DNA from: Diogma glabrata
Lineage: Eukaryota > Arthropoda > Insecta > Diptera > Cylindrotomidae
Assembly: GCA_963693315.1 (NCBI GenBank)
Contig: OY856187.1
Coordinates: 113,437,483 to 113,501,482, forward strand
Length of the DNA: 64,000 nt
Direction of reading: 5' to 3'
The notes under the pieces were generated by a model, which searched no databases, had not been told where the DNA came from, and saw nothing but the letters and a program-made list of their open reading frames with translations. The position numbers were made by a program, and so were the translations under genes. This document shows, piece after piece, positions 20,970 to 32,614 of this stretch (the first letter of the stretch is position 1; each line of letters opens with the position of its first letter).

Positions 20970-22442
20970 TTGCAATAGATAGATTTTTATATGAAATCTA
21001 CCTAAAAATTCATAAAAACAAAACAAATATAAATTCATAATACTAATTTTTAAATAATTTTTCAAAAAACTAGGTGGTCAATGGCGCCATCACTCAATTT
21101 TGTCCGAATTTTCATGACGAAACGACCTGCCACAGAAAAAGCTCTTTCCGATTCAATTGATGTCGGTGGGATAGTCATTAGTGCATTGTATAATCTAAAT
21201 TATTTGTGCTTGCTTCAAGTTGCTTTAAAAATTATCAATTCTTTTGTGATGTTTTTAATGTCATATGCTACATGTTATGTGATACAAACAAATGAACATG
21301 AACCAAAATCACAATAACAACGGTACTTCTCAGCACCATAAGACAAAAAGTATTGAACCATCATGTCCGTTTTTTTTGCAATTGAACATTGAAAGCACTA
21401 GCAAGTCAAAAACTGAACACTTAGAAAGAGTGTTAAAGTTATGGTTTCGATATCAACGTTGTAATTCTGGCAGGAAGCGCATGCAACAGATGAAGCGCAA
21501 CTTACCTCTAGAGGAAACATTGTTGGTTACAAACTAATTAGTGCTATTTACCATCAAACATATAGATCTGGCACGTATATTAAGCCAGAAATCATGAACT
21601 GCGCCCATGCACTTACATCAGACGGACAACGATATACATCTCATTGTTGTTGATATATCGAACACGAAGATTCTTAACGTAAACAAGCCCCTAAATACAG
21701 CGTGGGCAGCTGATACTCTACCATTATTTCACCACCTAGCAATATACGTTGGTGACTTTAATAGCCATCACGCACAGTGGTCTTACAACTAACTGACGGG
21801 ACCAATCGACAACATGTTCCTGGTATATGATGCGAAAGACATGAAAACCTTTAGATCTGCTAGATGGCCAAGTTATTACAATCCCGACCTCTGTTTTTCC
21901 ACAAAAAACGAACAACGTAACCCTATTCCAATATCTAGGGCTGTCTTACAAAGTTTTCCACGCTCTCAACATCGTCCAATAATTTTTGAGGTAGGTATCC
22001 AAATCCCACACGTAAACTCTACTCCTCAACCTGGATGCAATTTTAATAAAACTAACTGGGCTAAATATGGGTCGGAGTTGGATGCAGTGATTCACTGAAT
22101 CCAACCCATTCCTAAAAATAACGATAGGTTCGTAGGCGCCATCATTTAAACTGCAAGGAAATGCATCCCAAGAGACTTCCGGTGAAGAATACATTCCTTG
22201 ATAGAGTAGCGAGAGCATTCTAGTATGGCAGCTTGGATTCTTCTTCGAAAGCTGGATGGCTCAAACTCAGTTAATCGTATAAACAATGAAATAAATCCAG
22301 AGGACATTGCAAATCACATTGTAAACATGTCTCGTTCCTCTATTAATCGCCTTCATAAGAGAACCATTAAACATAAATTAAAAGCAATGAAGCGCAAGTT
22401 TTGGTTTTAGGTAGATTTCACAGAAAAATCTACCTATTGTAA
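20970..22442. mobile_element. TIR-bounded segment enclosing a LINE endonuclease fragment
   Basis: 38 bp at 20970-21007 are mirrored with four differences by 22405-22442. Each end is itself a small hairpin (TAGATTTTT ... GAAATCTA). This could be a DNA element that received a LINE fragment, or two solo ends flanking it. No target duplication is clear. Confidence 0.45.
21301..22410 (+). pseudogene. LINE endonuclease and linker, frameshifted
   Basis: Successive frames give LQLNIESTSKSKTEHLERVL (21379), ISAIYHQTY and TYIKPEIMNC (21540s), TDNDIHLIVVDISNTKILNV (21620), HLAIYVGDFNSHHAQWSY (21735) with the endonuclease GDFNSHH block, then YNPDLCF, FPRSQHRPIIFEVGIQIPHV (21955) with the catalytic SQHRP block, and the linker WILLRKLDGSNSVNRINNEI (22231) with IANHIVNMSRSS. 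It stops before any RT domain. This is a different family from the LINE at 12.2 kb. At least four frame changes show it is dead. Confidence 0.82.
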
Positions 22443-23670
22443 GATTTATTGGTTTTAATTTGTTGTGTTTATATGTGTCAAAAAAACCATAAAAAAAACA
22501 GTGACACCATATGTGTCAAAAAAACATTTTCCCAATTTTGAACGAAATTAATTACTACAGAGGGAAAAGAATTAAAAACTACTCGATTTTCGAGTGAGAA
22601 AATGTTTAATATGTTTGAAAAAAGTAAAAAAATTGCTAATAAAAATTAGCGGGATACCCGGGATGAAATCCCGAGATAACAGGATGAAAATTCAGCTGAG
22701 ATTAGTCTCAAATTTAAAAATAAGTATGATAGACCAGCTTGTACGCGTTTTTAAAATTTTTAGACCAAAAACTTAATAAAACTGAAAAAAAATATTTCAA
22801 TTTTTAATTATTTTTTCTCCATCTATAAAAGCTTCAACATTTATATGAAAATCCATACATTTTGAATGACAGATTTTCCGCGTTGGAATTTCGCTTATAC
22901 TGGGTATATTATCATAACCGAGGATATATCATACAGTTTTGTCAATTTTATATGGAAAAAACTCTTAAATTGTAAATAATTAATATAAATATTCGAGTAT
23001 TTCATACATTTTTTTATTCAAAACGTTGCATCATAAATTCATGTTATTCTATAATTCATCTATCAGTCAATAGATTGCACCGGTACTAAGCTAAAATAAA
23101 AATTTTATTATATGTAAGTACATAATAAAAAAAAACTGTTGACATTTCCATATGGAAGTTTGGACGATTTTTAATTCGCCTTTGTAATCTGCAATATTTA
23201 ACTATGGCATAATCGAAATTCCAAATTTAAAATATTGATCAAAGCACAAAAGATTGATTAAAGGTAATATAAAAAAATATATGGAGATAGGCTGAATGCC
23301 ACCCACTTTTATTTAATGTAACAAATGGAAACGAAAAACTATTAATTCATCAAAAATACTAATAGTCAAAAATTTAATATTTGCATCTGTGCTAAGATGT
23401 GTAAAATAATATTTAAAAATTTTGCTTCTTCTTACAATTTCAAAGAAAATATAATTTTAAAAGATAAAACATTTGTACGAACATATCATTTGTTTCTTTG
23501 CAACATAACATAGTGTCAATGCAAAATTTACCTTTTACTTTTTAGTTCGTTTTTCAAAGAGTATGTTTTTTAAATTAATTTTATTTATTTTTAAGCTGTA
23601 GGTGGAAATGAACGCGTGTGCTTGTATTTGTAAATGAAACGTCCACTTTTTCGTTATTTTGTTAATGATA
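22443..23670. other. No recognised gene
   Basis: AT-rich. Contains the phrase TGTGTCAAAAAAAC in short direct repeats (22476-22530) and a CCCGGGATGAAATCCCG palindrome-like patch near 22656. Nothing coding is supported. Confidence 0.45.
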
Positions 23671-24600
23671 AACTGGAAAAAACATGTTCTTTTTTCAATA
23701 GAAATGCAGTTTCCTCAACCTCACTGTAGAGTTATAGACCGATATAGTTGAGATAATCACACGTAATATTTATGTGACAATAAAATATAGTTCAATTAAT
23801 TTCAAATACTTCAATTTGAAAATTAAAAGTTCATGATACAAAGCCATAGAAAATTTGTTTTATGGAAGTATGTGAAGTTAGCCCGTTTTTCATCCCGTAA
23901 AAATGCGATGGCAACACTAAACTTTTATATCGTGACACTTTCTACTGTCATCAAAAAATATAAACTCTCAGCCCAGAAAATTGACTGTCACGATAGTTTT
24001 TTGTAAAATTAGCTCAACTGTATAAAACCAAAACAAAATTTTAAACGATTTGTAAAATTTGGTCGTATATTTTATCTTCATATAAAAATTTCTTTAATCA
24101 GTTTTGTTAATGTGAAACACATTTTATAAATGATTGTTGTCTTACAATAATTTGCTACATGTTACCTGATACATTAAACTCATCATAACCAAAAATAAGT
24201 TCAGAAATTAAGACAAAATTTTGAAAATTTTGAAACATCTTGTTATTAGACTCTGAAGACGCTTGTGAATGAAATTGGTTTTCTGACTGAGAATTCTGAT
24301 TAATGCACGTAATTGATAAAGGTTCAATGTACTTTCTCTAATTTTTCTAAAATTTTTGTATGCGGATAAATCGAGATAATATTTTGAGAGATTGGACAAA
24401 TAAATTAATTTTTGTGGATATGCCGATATTGGGAAAGACGTTTGGTGAATGAAATTAGTTCTCTGGCCGAGAATTTCTGGTACAAATAAAGGTACAATGT
24501 ATTTTCACAAATTTTTCTAAAATTTTTGTATGTGTGATAAATCGAGATAAAATTTTGAGAACTTGGGGAAAATTTATTTATTTTCTAGGGATATGTCGAT

Positions 24601-26674
24601 TAGACATGACCTAACTTATGAAGTTGTTATTTTCATCCCTCCCACCGACTAATTATGTTCCTTTCGACTCGAAAATGAAGTGTATGCAGTTTTACTGAAA
24701 TCGGAAAATAATTACCCACCGCGCAGTGGCGTCGAAGATAAGGAAATTAGCAGAATAATAGGATTTTTTATGTTTATCAGATATAATTATCTTAAAATAT
24801 AATATATCTCATAATTTCGATTTATTAAAAGCTAATTACTTTACGATTCCAACGAGCCTAAGTATGTAGAAATTGATCTTAGGAAAGCGTTTTCATCGAA
24901 TTTCTTCTTCTTAAATCCAAAAAAAAATTTCTGCGAAAATTCAGAAAAAATAAATTTTTATGTTAGATTTAGACTTTGTTTGAGTAACACAAATTTTTAT
25001 TTTGGGATACATTGCTAGCAGAATTAACTGGACATGGTAAAGTAGATCGTTTGCCAACCATAGTAACATTTGGTAATATTGAGAAGTTATTAACGGTTCC
25101 ATTATGCAAAGAACAGAGCGGCTTATCGATGCGATATATGAATGCCTTGAAGAATGGGATCTTACTGATAAAGTCGAAGTCATGTGTTACGACACGACAT
25201 CAAGTAACGCTGGACCAGAAAAAGGTGGAAAAAAAGATTGGCCACAACTTGATTCGATTCCCATGTCGTCATCACATACAGGAGATTAAACTACGGGCTG
25301 TTTATGATTTCAAATTTGGAAAGACCACAGCACCCGATGTTTCGCTGTTCAACAAATTTCAGAAGGCATGGGACGATGGTAAAATTAATCCACCAATGTT
25401 CAAAAATGGGATATCGGACAAAAAAACTGGGAAACGAAATTCCAAAACACTCGTAAGAAGCTCTAGTAATTTTTTGTCATAAAGAGTTGGAAAAATCACA
25501 CCCACGCAGCGAATATAAAGAATTTTTGGAAGTTACATTGATTTTTTTGGCCAAACCATTGAGAATTACAAATTCAAACGCCCAGGTCCGACAAGTCACG
25601 CCGTTTGCATTTTTTCGAGACGTTTGCATTTTTCTGATTATGTTGTATGTAAACATTTGGTTCAAATGCATAGATGGAACAACAGCCGCATATCAGGATT
25701 TGGATTTCATCAAAATTGACCAAAGTGTTTCAGAAGAAATGTTGAACAAAATTTGTTATCATCTTCACTATTTAACGGAAGCAAATATTGGCTTGGCTTT
25801 TTTCGATCCAGAGATTTCGTTTGATGAAAAACGAAAAATGGTTCAAAACCTGAGGTCCCAGCACGAGACATCCCCATCGCACCCCAAATTCGCAAAAAAT
25901 ATTTTGACGCAGGCAAACATATGCAACTTTTTGCTAATAAGAACATTAGTGATTTTGTCACAGAAAAAACTCAGAGTTTTTTTAATCGATTTAGAATTTG
26001 TATTGATTTTTTGCTACATGACCCATCGGAATGAGGATTTCGTCAAAGCCACGTTGTTTTGCCAAAGTTTGCATGTTGTTAATGATACCGCCGAACTCGG
26101 AGTTAAGTTGATGACACGGAATACAACAGCATTCTAACTAAAGACGAGGAAGGTACACAATACACCATTTAGGTGGTCGAAAACTACAGATGCAAATACC
26201 CATCATACAATAAATCTAATTTAATTTATTGATTTCTTTTGGAAAAATGTTGCTTTTGAATGAAAAATTATTATAAATTTAACCATAAAAATTAATTTTT
26301 TTCTTTGAAAAAAGAATATTATGAATTAGTGAATTTTCGTATATGTAAGAAGAAAAATTAAGATAAATCGCTTTTCTAAGATCGATTTCTACATATTTAG
26401 GCTCGTTGGAATCGTTAATTAATTAGCTTTTAATAAAAATAATCAAAATTATGAGATATATTATGTTTTAAGATAATTATATCTGATAAAAATAAAAAAT
26501 CCTATTATTCTGCTAATTTTCTTATCTTCGACGCCACTGCGCGGTGGGTAATTATTTTCCGATTTCAATAAAACTTAATATAGTTCATATTCGAGTCAAA
26601 TGGAACATAATTAGCCAGTGGGAGCGAAGAAAAAGATGGTTTGAAAATTGTTCATACATATCTGGTCATGCCTA
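24601..26674. mobile_element. hAT-type DNA transposon (2074 bp) with 8-bp target duplication
   Basis: The element starts TAGACATGACC and ends GGTCATGCCTA. ATGTCGAT flanks it on both sides (24593-24600 and 26675-26682). An 8-bp duplication with TAG...CTA ends is diagnostic of the hAT superfamily. The target phrase is part of the surrounding 180-bp repeat, and the empty site is present in neighbouring units. Imperfect inverted similarity extends about 290 bp inward (24601-24895 against 26368-26674), long for a hAT, including GCGCAGTGGCGTCGAAGATA-like blocks. It encodes the transposase remnant at 25008-26215. Confidence 0.9.
25008..26215 (+). pseudogene. hAT-borne transposase-like protein, frameshifted
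   Basis: Frames alternate between LAELTGHGKVDRLPTIVTF, then EQSGLSMR / TERLIDAIYECLEEWDLTDK, then VEVMCYDTTSSNAG (probable catalytic Asp), then FPCRHHIQEIKLRAVYDFKF (resembling the hAT CxxH motif), APDVSLFNKFQKAWDDG, SEYKEFLEVTLIFLAKPLR, LTEANIGLAFFDPEISFDEK, LHVVNDTAELGVKLMT and TKDEEGTQYTI. These blocks recall a widespread family of uncharacterised invertebrate proteins. Its position in an element with an 8-bp duplication argues that the family is a hAT transposase branch. Several frameshifts and stops (25480, 26135, 26171) disable it. Confidence 0.75.
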
Positions 26675-28239
26675 ATGTCGATATTGGGATAGACGCTTTT
26701 TGAATGAAATTGGTTCTCTGGTCGAGAATTCTGATTAATGCACGTAATTGATAAAGCTTCATTGTACTTTTTCTAATTTTACTAAAATTTTTGTATGTGG
26801 ATAAATCGAGATAAAATTTTGAGATATTGGGCAAATAAATTAATTTTTTGAGGATATGTCGATATTGGAATAGACGTTTAGTGAATGAAATTGGTACTCT
26901 GGCCGAAAATTCTGATTAATGAACGTAATTGATAAAGTTTCAATGTACTTTCTCTAATTTTTGTAAAATTTTCGTGTGTGGATAAATCGAGATAAAATTT
27001 TGAGAACTTTGGGAAAATTTATTTATTTTCTAGGGATATGTCGATATTGCGATAGACGCTTGATGAATGAAATTGGTTCTCTGGCCGAGAATTCTGATTA
27101 ATGCACGCAACAACATGCCGATTTATTGAAAATTTCGATACTTTATCGAAAATCGAAAACTTCGATGTTACAAAATGTCACCGCAGGTTTCATACACAGT
27201 TTTCTCATACTGCAAGTCATATTTATTTTTAGGAAGACATAATAAGAAAATTTATATTTTTTATTGTAAATACATAAATAGACAAACTATCGCGATAGAA
27301 AAAATTTCGGTCTGAGAGTAGCATATAGTGAAAAGCAAAATAGAGTTCAAACAAATTTTTTTGTTTGTAATTTTAAATTAATGATATTTACTATAAGACT
27401 TCTTTTAAGGTAGGATATTTCAATATCCAGGTTTTTATCCGAAAAAAAAAATCAATTTATTAGTCAGTAAAATAACTTACAGAAAAAAATCTAAAATAAA
27501 ATTTCATGGTAGTATAAAATTTTGTAGTATTACCATATGCAACTTTTCTTGTTTTACGGGATAGATTTTCGGGCTAACTTCACAACGGTTTCTGTTGTCA
27601 GGAAATTGTTAACTTGTAGTTGTTCCAATCACAGTGACTGTTTGCAAATATTTTTCGTTTGTTTGAATAATAAACTGCCAGATTCGAGATGAGGTTGTCA
27701 TTACTTTAATTTTTTTTAGGGTTCCGTTTTTTATACGGAACACTATTGGTAAGAGTAAAACGAGTTTTTCACATTATATCGATTATCTCGTAAACTATAA
27801 ATGCTATGGACTTGAAATTTGAGGTGCGTATAAAACTAATCTGTCCACATGAAATGACGAATACAAATAAAACTAGAGTGGTTTTCGTTTGGTTTACAGG
27901 GGTTCGATGTGAGACCTTTGAGAAAATAGATTTTTTTATAGATTCAAGTAGGGTATCATATGAAAGGGCTTCATTTCAGTATTCCTTAAAAATTTATTTT
28001 GGAATTTTACACCTCACCATTTTTTGTATAATTCTGAATAATGACGTTTTTTTCGTGTTTTCTTAACTCGATTAGCTCCGAACCTAACTGATCGAAAATT
28101 TTCAAATGTATTTGGAATGATAGAAAAATTAGTACAGTTTTAATAAAAAATATATAAAAGTGTTATATTCTCATAATTAGATTTATTAAGGGGGTGGAAA
28201 TGAGGAGGGGTAAAAACACTATTTAAAATGTGGTCAAGT

Positions 28240-29480
28240 GGGGTGTCATTTGAAAGAGCACCTAATTTAGAAATCATTGCAATTTTTTTTAGAATTTTGC
28301 AATGCACAGTTTTTGAGTTATTGTCAAAAACATACCGTTCCCCCCCCCCCCCCCCCCCTTCGTTTCGACACTGATTGACAGAAAAATTTGGAAAAATTCA
28401 CAGAGTTAAGAAATTCGGTAAATTTTATATGAAAATTATACCAAAGTCTCAAATAATTATATTTCTGTGTGTTTAGGGGACCGGTGTAAAGAGGGTAAAA
28501 AAAAAACTTTTTTGACCCAAGCGAATGGGGTGTCATTTGAAAGAGCACCTAATTTAGAATTCGTTGCAGTTTTTTTTAGAATTTTGCGGTGCACAGTTTT
28601 TGAGTTATGGACAAAAAAGTGCAAAATTCAAACCGTTTCCCCCCCTTCGTTTCAACACTGATTGACATAAAAATTTGGAAAAATTCACAGAGTTAGGAAA
28701 TTTGATAAATTTTGTATGAAAATTATACCGAAGTCTCAAATAATTATATTTCTGAGTGTTTAGGGGACCGGGGTAAAGAGGGTAAAAAAAAAACTTTTTT
28801 GACCCAAGCGAGTGGGGTGTCATTTAAAAGAGCAACTAATTTAAAATTCGTTGCAGTTTTTTTTTAGAATTTTGCGGTGCACAGTTTTTGAGTTATGGAC
28901 AAAAAAGTGCAAAATTCAAACCGTTCCCCCCCCTACGTTTCGACACTGATCGACAGAAAAATTTGAAAAAATTCACAGAGCTAGGCAATTTGGTAAATTT
29001 TGTATGAAAATTATAGCGAAGTCTCAAATAATTATATTTCTGAGTGTTTAGGGGACCGGGGTAAAGAGGGTAAAAAAAAAACTTTTTTGACCCAAGCGAG
29101 TGGGGTGTCATTTGAAAGAGCACCTAATTTAAAATTCGTTGCAGTTTTTTTTTAGAATTTTTCGGTGCACAGTTTTTGAGTTATGGACAAAAAAGTGCAA
29201 AATTCAAACCGTTCCCCCCCCCTACGTTTCGACACTGATTGACAGAAAAATTTGAAAAAATTTACAGAGCTAGGCAATTTGGTAAATTTTGTATGAAAAT
29301 TATACCGAAGTCTCAAATAATTATATTTCTGTGTGTTTAGGGCACCGGGGTAGAGAGGGTAAAAAAAAACTTTTTTTGACCCAAGTGAATGGAGTGTCAT
29401 TTGAAAGAGCACCTAATTTAAAAATCATTGCAATTTTTTTTAGAATTTTGCGGTGCACAGTTTTTGAGTTATGATCAAAA
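28240..29480. repeat. 288-bp tandem repeat array inside copy 1
   Basis: The phrase GGGTGTCATTTGAAAGAGCA recurs with spacings of 287, 288, 287 and 289 bp (at about 28244, 28531, 28819, 29106, 29395). Every unit has a C homopolymer after AAACCGTT (19, 7, 8 and 9 C in the first four). Confidence 0.92.
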
Positions 29481-30189
29481 ATGTTCAAAATTCAGACCGT
29501 CCCCTCGTGTATCAAATATTTATTAATCGTAAGGTGAAATAAAGCTTTTTTAACCCGAATAGCAATATCGAGTGGGACTGGCGTGTACATTTTTAGTCAT
29601 GTCATCCTTTATACTGATTCTTAGAGCAATTCTTAATTTTGCAACTCTTTTAGAGTGAATATAACCAGTTATCCAAAAGAAAGAAGACTTTATTTCAAAA
29701 TTATCACGGTCCTTTACTATCTATTGTATATTGTATTGTCTTGTATGCCATAAGTGGGCCCAAAAGGTGGCGTTAATTCTCAAGGTTCAAATCAGATTGA
29801 TGTGATTTGTTAGTTTGTGTTAAGATCCACGTTTGTAATCCATTCATAATTACTGGTTTATTAAATTTCTTGTATAACTTTAGAAAATGTTGAGTTTTAA
29901 TTGAATGGTAAGTTCGATAACCTGCAATTATTTTAGGGTTAATATTTGTTTAATATGCTATTGTTTAAGTCAAACATCGATCTTTTGTTAATTTTAAATA
30001 TTGTTAAAATTATACGTTGTTTTCCAAGCACCGACCTAAATGTCGAACTTATGTAATCTAACACAAAAAAATTGTTGCTATAGAAAGAACTGAAAATTTT
30101 AGTAAAGCGATGAGCCTATAATTCTATGGAACACGAAAAATATAGCGAAGCTTCAAGTGATTTTATTTCTATGTGTTTAGGGGATGGGA

Positions 30190-30640
30190 GTGGGGAAGGG
30201 TGAAAAATTGTTTTTTGACCCGCATGAGTGGGATGTCATTTGATAGAGCACCAAAATTAAAAAACAATACAGTTTTTTTAGAATTTTGCGATGCACCGTT
30301 TTTGAATTATTCTCAAAAAAGTGCAACAAAAAGTTGGTCCCCCCCCCCCCCTCTATACGTTTCTTCGTTGATTGACAGAAAAATTTGAAAAAATTCATAG
30401 AGATAGGAAATTTGATAAACCCTTAACGAAAAATATAGCGAAGCCTCAAGTAGTTTTAATTCTACGTGTTTAGGGGATAGGAGTGGGGAATCGTGAAAAA
30501 AAGGTTTTTTGGCTCGCATGAGTGTCATTTGAAAGAACACCAAAATTAAGAAACATTACAATTATTTTAGAATCTTGCGATGCACAGTTTTTGAATTATT
30601 GTCAAACAAAGTCCTATTTTTAGCGTTAACACCACTCCAC
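30190..30640. repeat. Two diverged 289-bp units of the same repeat
   Basis: Units marked at 30234 and 30523 keep the period and order (TGTCATTTGA, TTGCGATGCACAGTTTTTGA, C run, TTGATTGACAGAAAAATTTG) but have diverged in sequence from the upstream array. Confidence 0.75.
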
Positions 30641-30925
30641 CCCTAAATTTCGTCGTTGTTTAACAGAATTGAGTCGTTCCTTAGCTACCATAAATAGCTA
30701 TGGATATCATTTAACCTAAAGTAATATTTTTTATATCATTTCGATCAATTTAGATGAGATTGACATTAACTATTGATATTTACGATGAACCATTTAGTTT
30801 TTATGTGTCTATGGTCTGGCAATATAAACCCTTTACAACACAACTTTATGTAAATTATTTTGATATTGGTTTTCTTTACATTCACGGAACCCTTGACGAG
30901 CGAATTTTATTCGCACTTGTCTGAC

Positions 30926-32239
30926 TTTTTTTTTCAGTATACAAATTAAAGGAAAAAAAATCGAATTGAAAAAATTTAAGTATTAGACTGACATATAAAA
31001 AATAATATTAATTTTCAATCGTTTTCTCAATATAATAAAAACTAAATTTAAATATCAGATAAACCTCATGTCGGAACAAGACAAATTAATATTTTTAAAA
31101 AAAATAAATTAATATTTTTTTTAAATCACTAAAAATAATTATTCAAAGAGGCTCTTTTGTTTTCACTACCTAAACGAAAAATTCCATAATTTTAGATGAA
31201 AATAGGATAAAATTCATTAATTTAATATTACACAAAGTGATCTTATCTCATTAAAAGTTAAATAACACCAGCTATTTTATAAAATGTAAAAATATTTTTT
31301 CATTCTTCCATTCTTTATTCTTTTATTCTTTTATTCTTCATTCATTTTAATCCTTTGTTTATTATTATAATCATTAAATTAATTTTGTTTTGCTTCATTT
31401 TTTTTATTCGTCAAACATGCGTTTCAAATGTTGAAATGTGTGCGCATATGTGCTGTGGCATTTACGACATGTGCACGGTATAGGGCACATCATGTGCATG
31501 AATGTATTGTTTTGTATTTTGCTTATTTAATGCACATTTTTTTAAAAACTAAGTTATTAGCATATTAGTCTGTGGTCGTGGTCTTAAAAGGTTTTATGTG
31601 TTGTTGTGACACATATTTTTACTCTTACTACATAATATATTTTATTTAAAAAAAAAAGTGGCACTACTTCAAACATTCGCTGCATGCTCTACTTAACTCG
31701 ATTAAAGCTCACATGTTATGTTAAATAGAGAGTTATTTTTCCTCTCTCTTCAAGAATTTATCTAAAAAATCCTTCCCACAAAACGATCTCTTGACACATT
31801 AAAGCATGAAGTTTCCATGGCTTCAAATTACTTCGGTCTGAAAGACCTAAGTATTACATTCATGAGCTAAAAGTTAAATTCTTACCCCCACTTTTTTGGA
31901 ATTTCTCGACGTTTTAGGACCTACTGATTCTAAACATGCAAAAAAATGTATATCTGTCTGTCGGCCGGCCGTCACAACCTACGAAATCTAGAAAACCGCT
32001 GGACGGATTTCAAAAATTTTTTTTCTAAAAATAGGTTTACTCAATGGAAAGAGCCGAAAGGACGATATCTTCGATAACTGTACCGGAATTGTGTCAAAAA
32101 AATCGTCAAGTGTGTCAAAACAAGGAATTATGCATGATTTTTGCTTAAAAACGTTCATTTTAAGTGGTAATGAGTAGGGACAAAGAATGTGAAGAAATCT
32201 GGATGGTCGGGATTGGTATGTGAGATCAAAAACTAGATT
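30926..32239. other. AT-rich spacer, no gene recognised
   Basis: Includes a short TTTTATTC minisatellite (about 31308-31345) and a patch with TCTGTCTGTCGGCCGGCCGT near 31952 that looks like part of a dispersed repeat. Nothing coding is supported. Confidence 0.45.
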
Positions 32240-32610
32240 ATTGCATTATAAATTTGTCAAAAAATATTGTCAAAAGAAAGATTTTTATTTATTTTTTTAC
32301 CCAATTTTTTCGGAAAAAAATAAAATTATTTGTTTGAAATGAAATTTTTTGTTTGAAATGAAATTTTTTTATTATTATTGAGAATTATGGCATTATAAGT
32401 TTGTCAAAAATACGTTGTCAAGTTTGTCAAAAGAAAGATTTGTATTTGCTTTTTTACCCAATTTTTTGGAAAAAATTAAAATTAATAATTTGTATGACAT
32501 GAAAATTTATTATTATTATAGAGAATTATGGCATTATAATTTGTCAAAAAAATGTTGTCAAGTGTGTCAACAAATGATTTCATTTATTTTTTTAGCCAAT
32601 TTTTTGACAT
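32240..32610. repeat. About 135-bp tandem repeat, nearly three units
   Basis: GAGAATTATGGCATTATAA followed by TTTGTCAAAAA and TTTTTTACCCAATTTTTT recurs with a period near 135 bp. Confidence 0.7.
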
Positions 32611-32614
32611 AGAC

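Larger units (their letters stand above)
24205..27115. repeat. About 180-bp tandem repeat, interrupted by a hAT
   Basis: Units marked by GATATGTCGATATTGGGATA occur at about 24416, 24588, 26675, 26853 and 27035, with ATGAAATTGGTTCTCTGGCC and GATAAATCGAGATAAAATTT in each. Spacing is 172-182 bp once the hAT is removed. Confidence 0.85.
23872..27583. mobile_element. Middle element with GTGAAGTTAGCCCG inverted ends
   Basis: GTGAAGTTAGCCCG at 23872-23885 is mirrored by CGGGCTAACTTCAC at 27570-27583. Further inverted similarity includes CATCCCGTAAAA, CTCTCAG and CGATAGTTTTTTG blocks over more than 130 bp. It lies inside the outer MITE-like element and contains an approximately 180-bp tandem array with a hAT transposon. 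No target duplication or transposase of its own is visible. Confidence 0.7.
23671..27717. mobile_element. Outer MITE-like element split by nested insertions
   Basis: The left end (ACTGGAAAAAACATG, then CAATAGAAATGCAGTTTCCT, from 23671) and the right end (CTGCCAGATTCGAGATGAGG, then TTGTCATTACTTTAATTTTT, to 27717) match the two ends of the intact 448-bp element at 50732-51179. Here the halves are separated by about 3.7 kb of later insertions, and the right edge is abutted by the Helentron-like element at 27718. Confidence 0.75.
27718..30925. mobile_element. Helentron/HINE-like element, copy 1 (3.2 kb)
   Basis: Starts AGGGTTCCG with a 5' hairpin (GTTCCGT ... ACGGAAC) and ends CACGGAACCCT, then hairpin GCGAATTTTATTCGC, then ACTTGTCTGAC before a T run. 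Short terminal complementarity, a 3' hairpin, central tandem repeats, a T-rich target and no target duplication fit Helentron-derived (HINE/DINE-type) elements; this classification is inference. Two related copies lie at 33203-34444 and 60762-64000. The open frames inside, such as those reading SLGSKKFFFYPLY, are translations of the repeat units and not genes. Confidence 0.65.

Noticed and set aside
24205..27115. CRISPR-like array
   Set aside because: Repeats are head-to-tail units of about 180 bp without short conserved repeats separated by unique spacers, and the context is eukaryotic.
28324..29412. Several similar open frames on the minus strand reading SLGSKKFFFYPLY, and matching ones at 61331-62368
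   Set aside because: They recur once per 288-bp unit, differ by frameshifts and are explained entirely by the tandem repeat; no codon-level constraint is visible.
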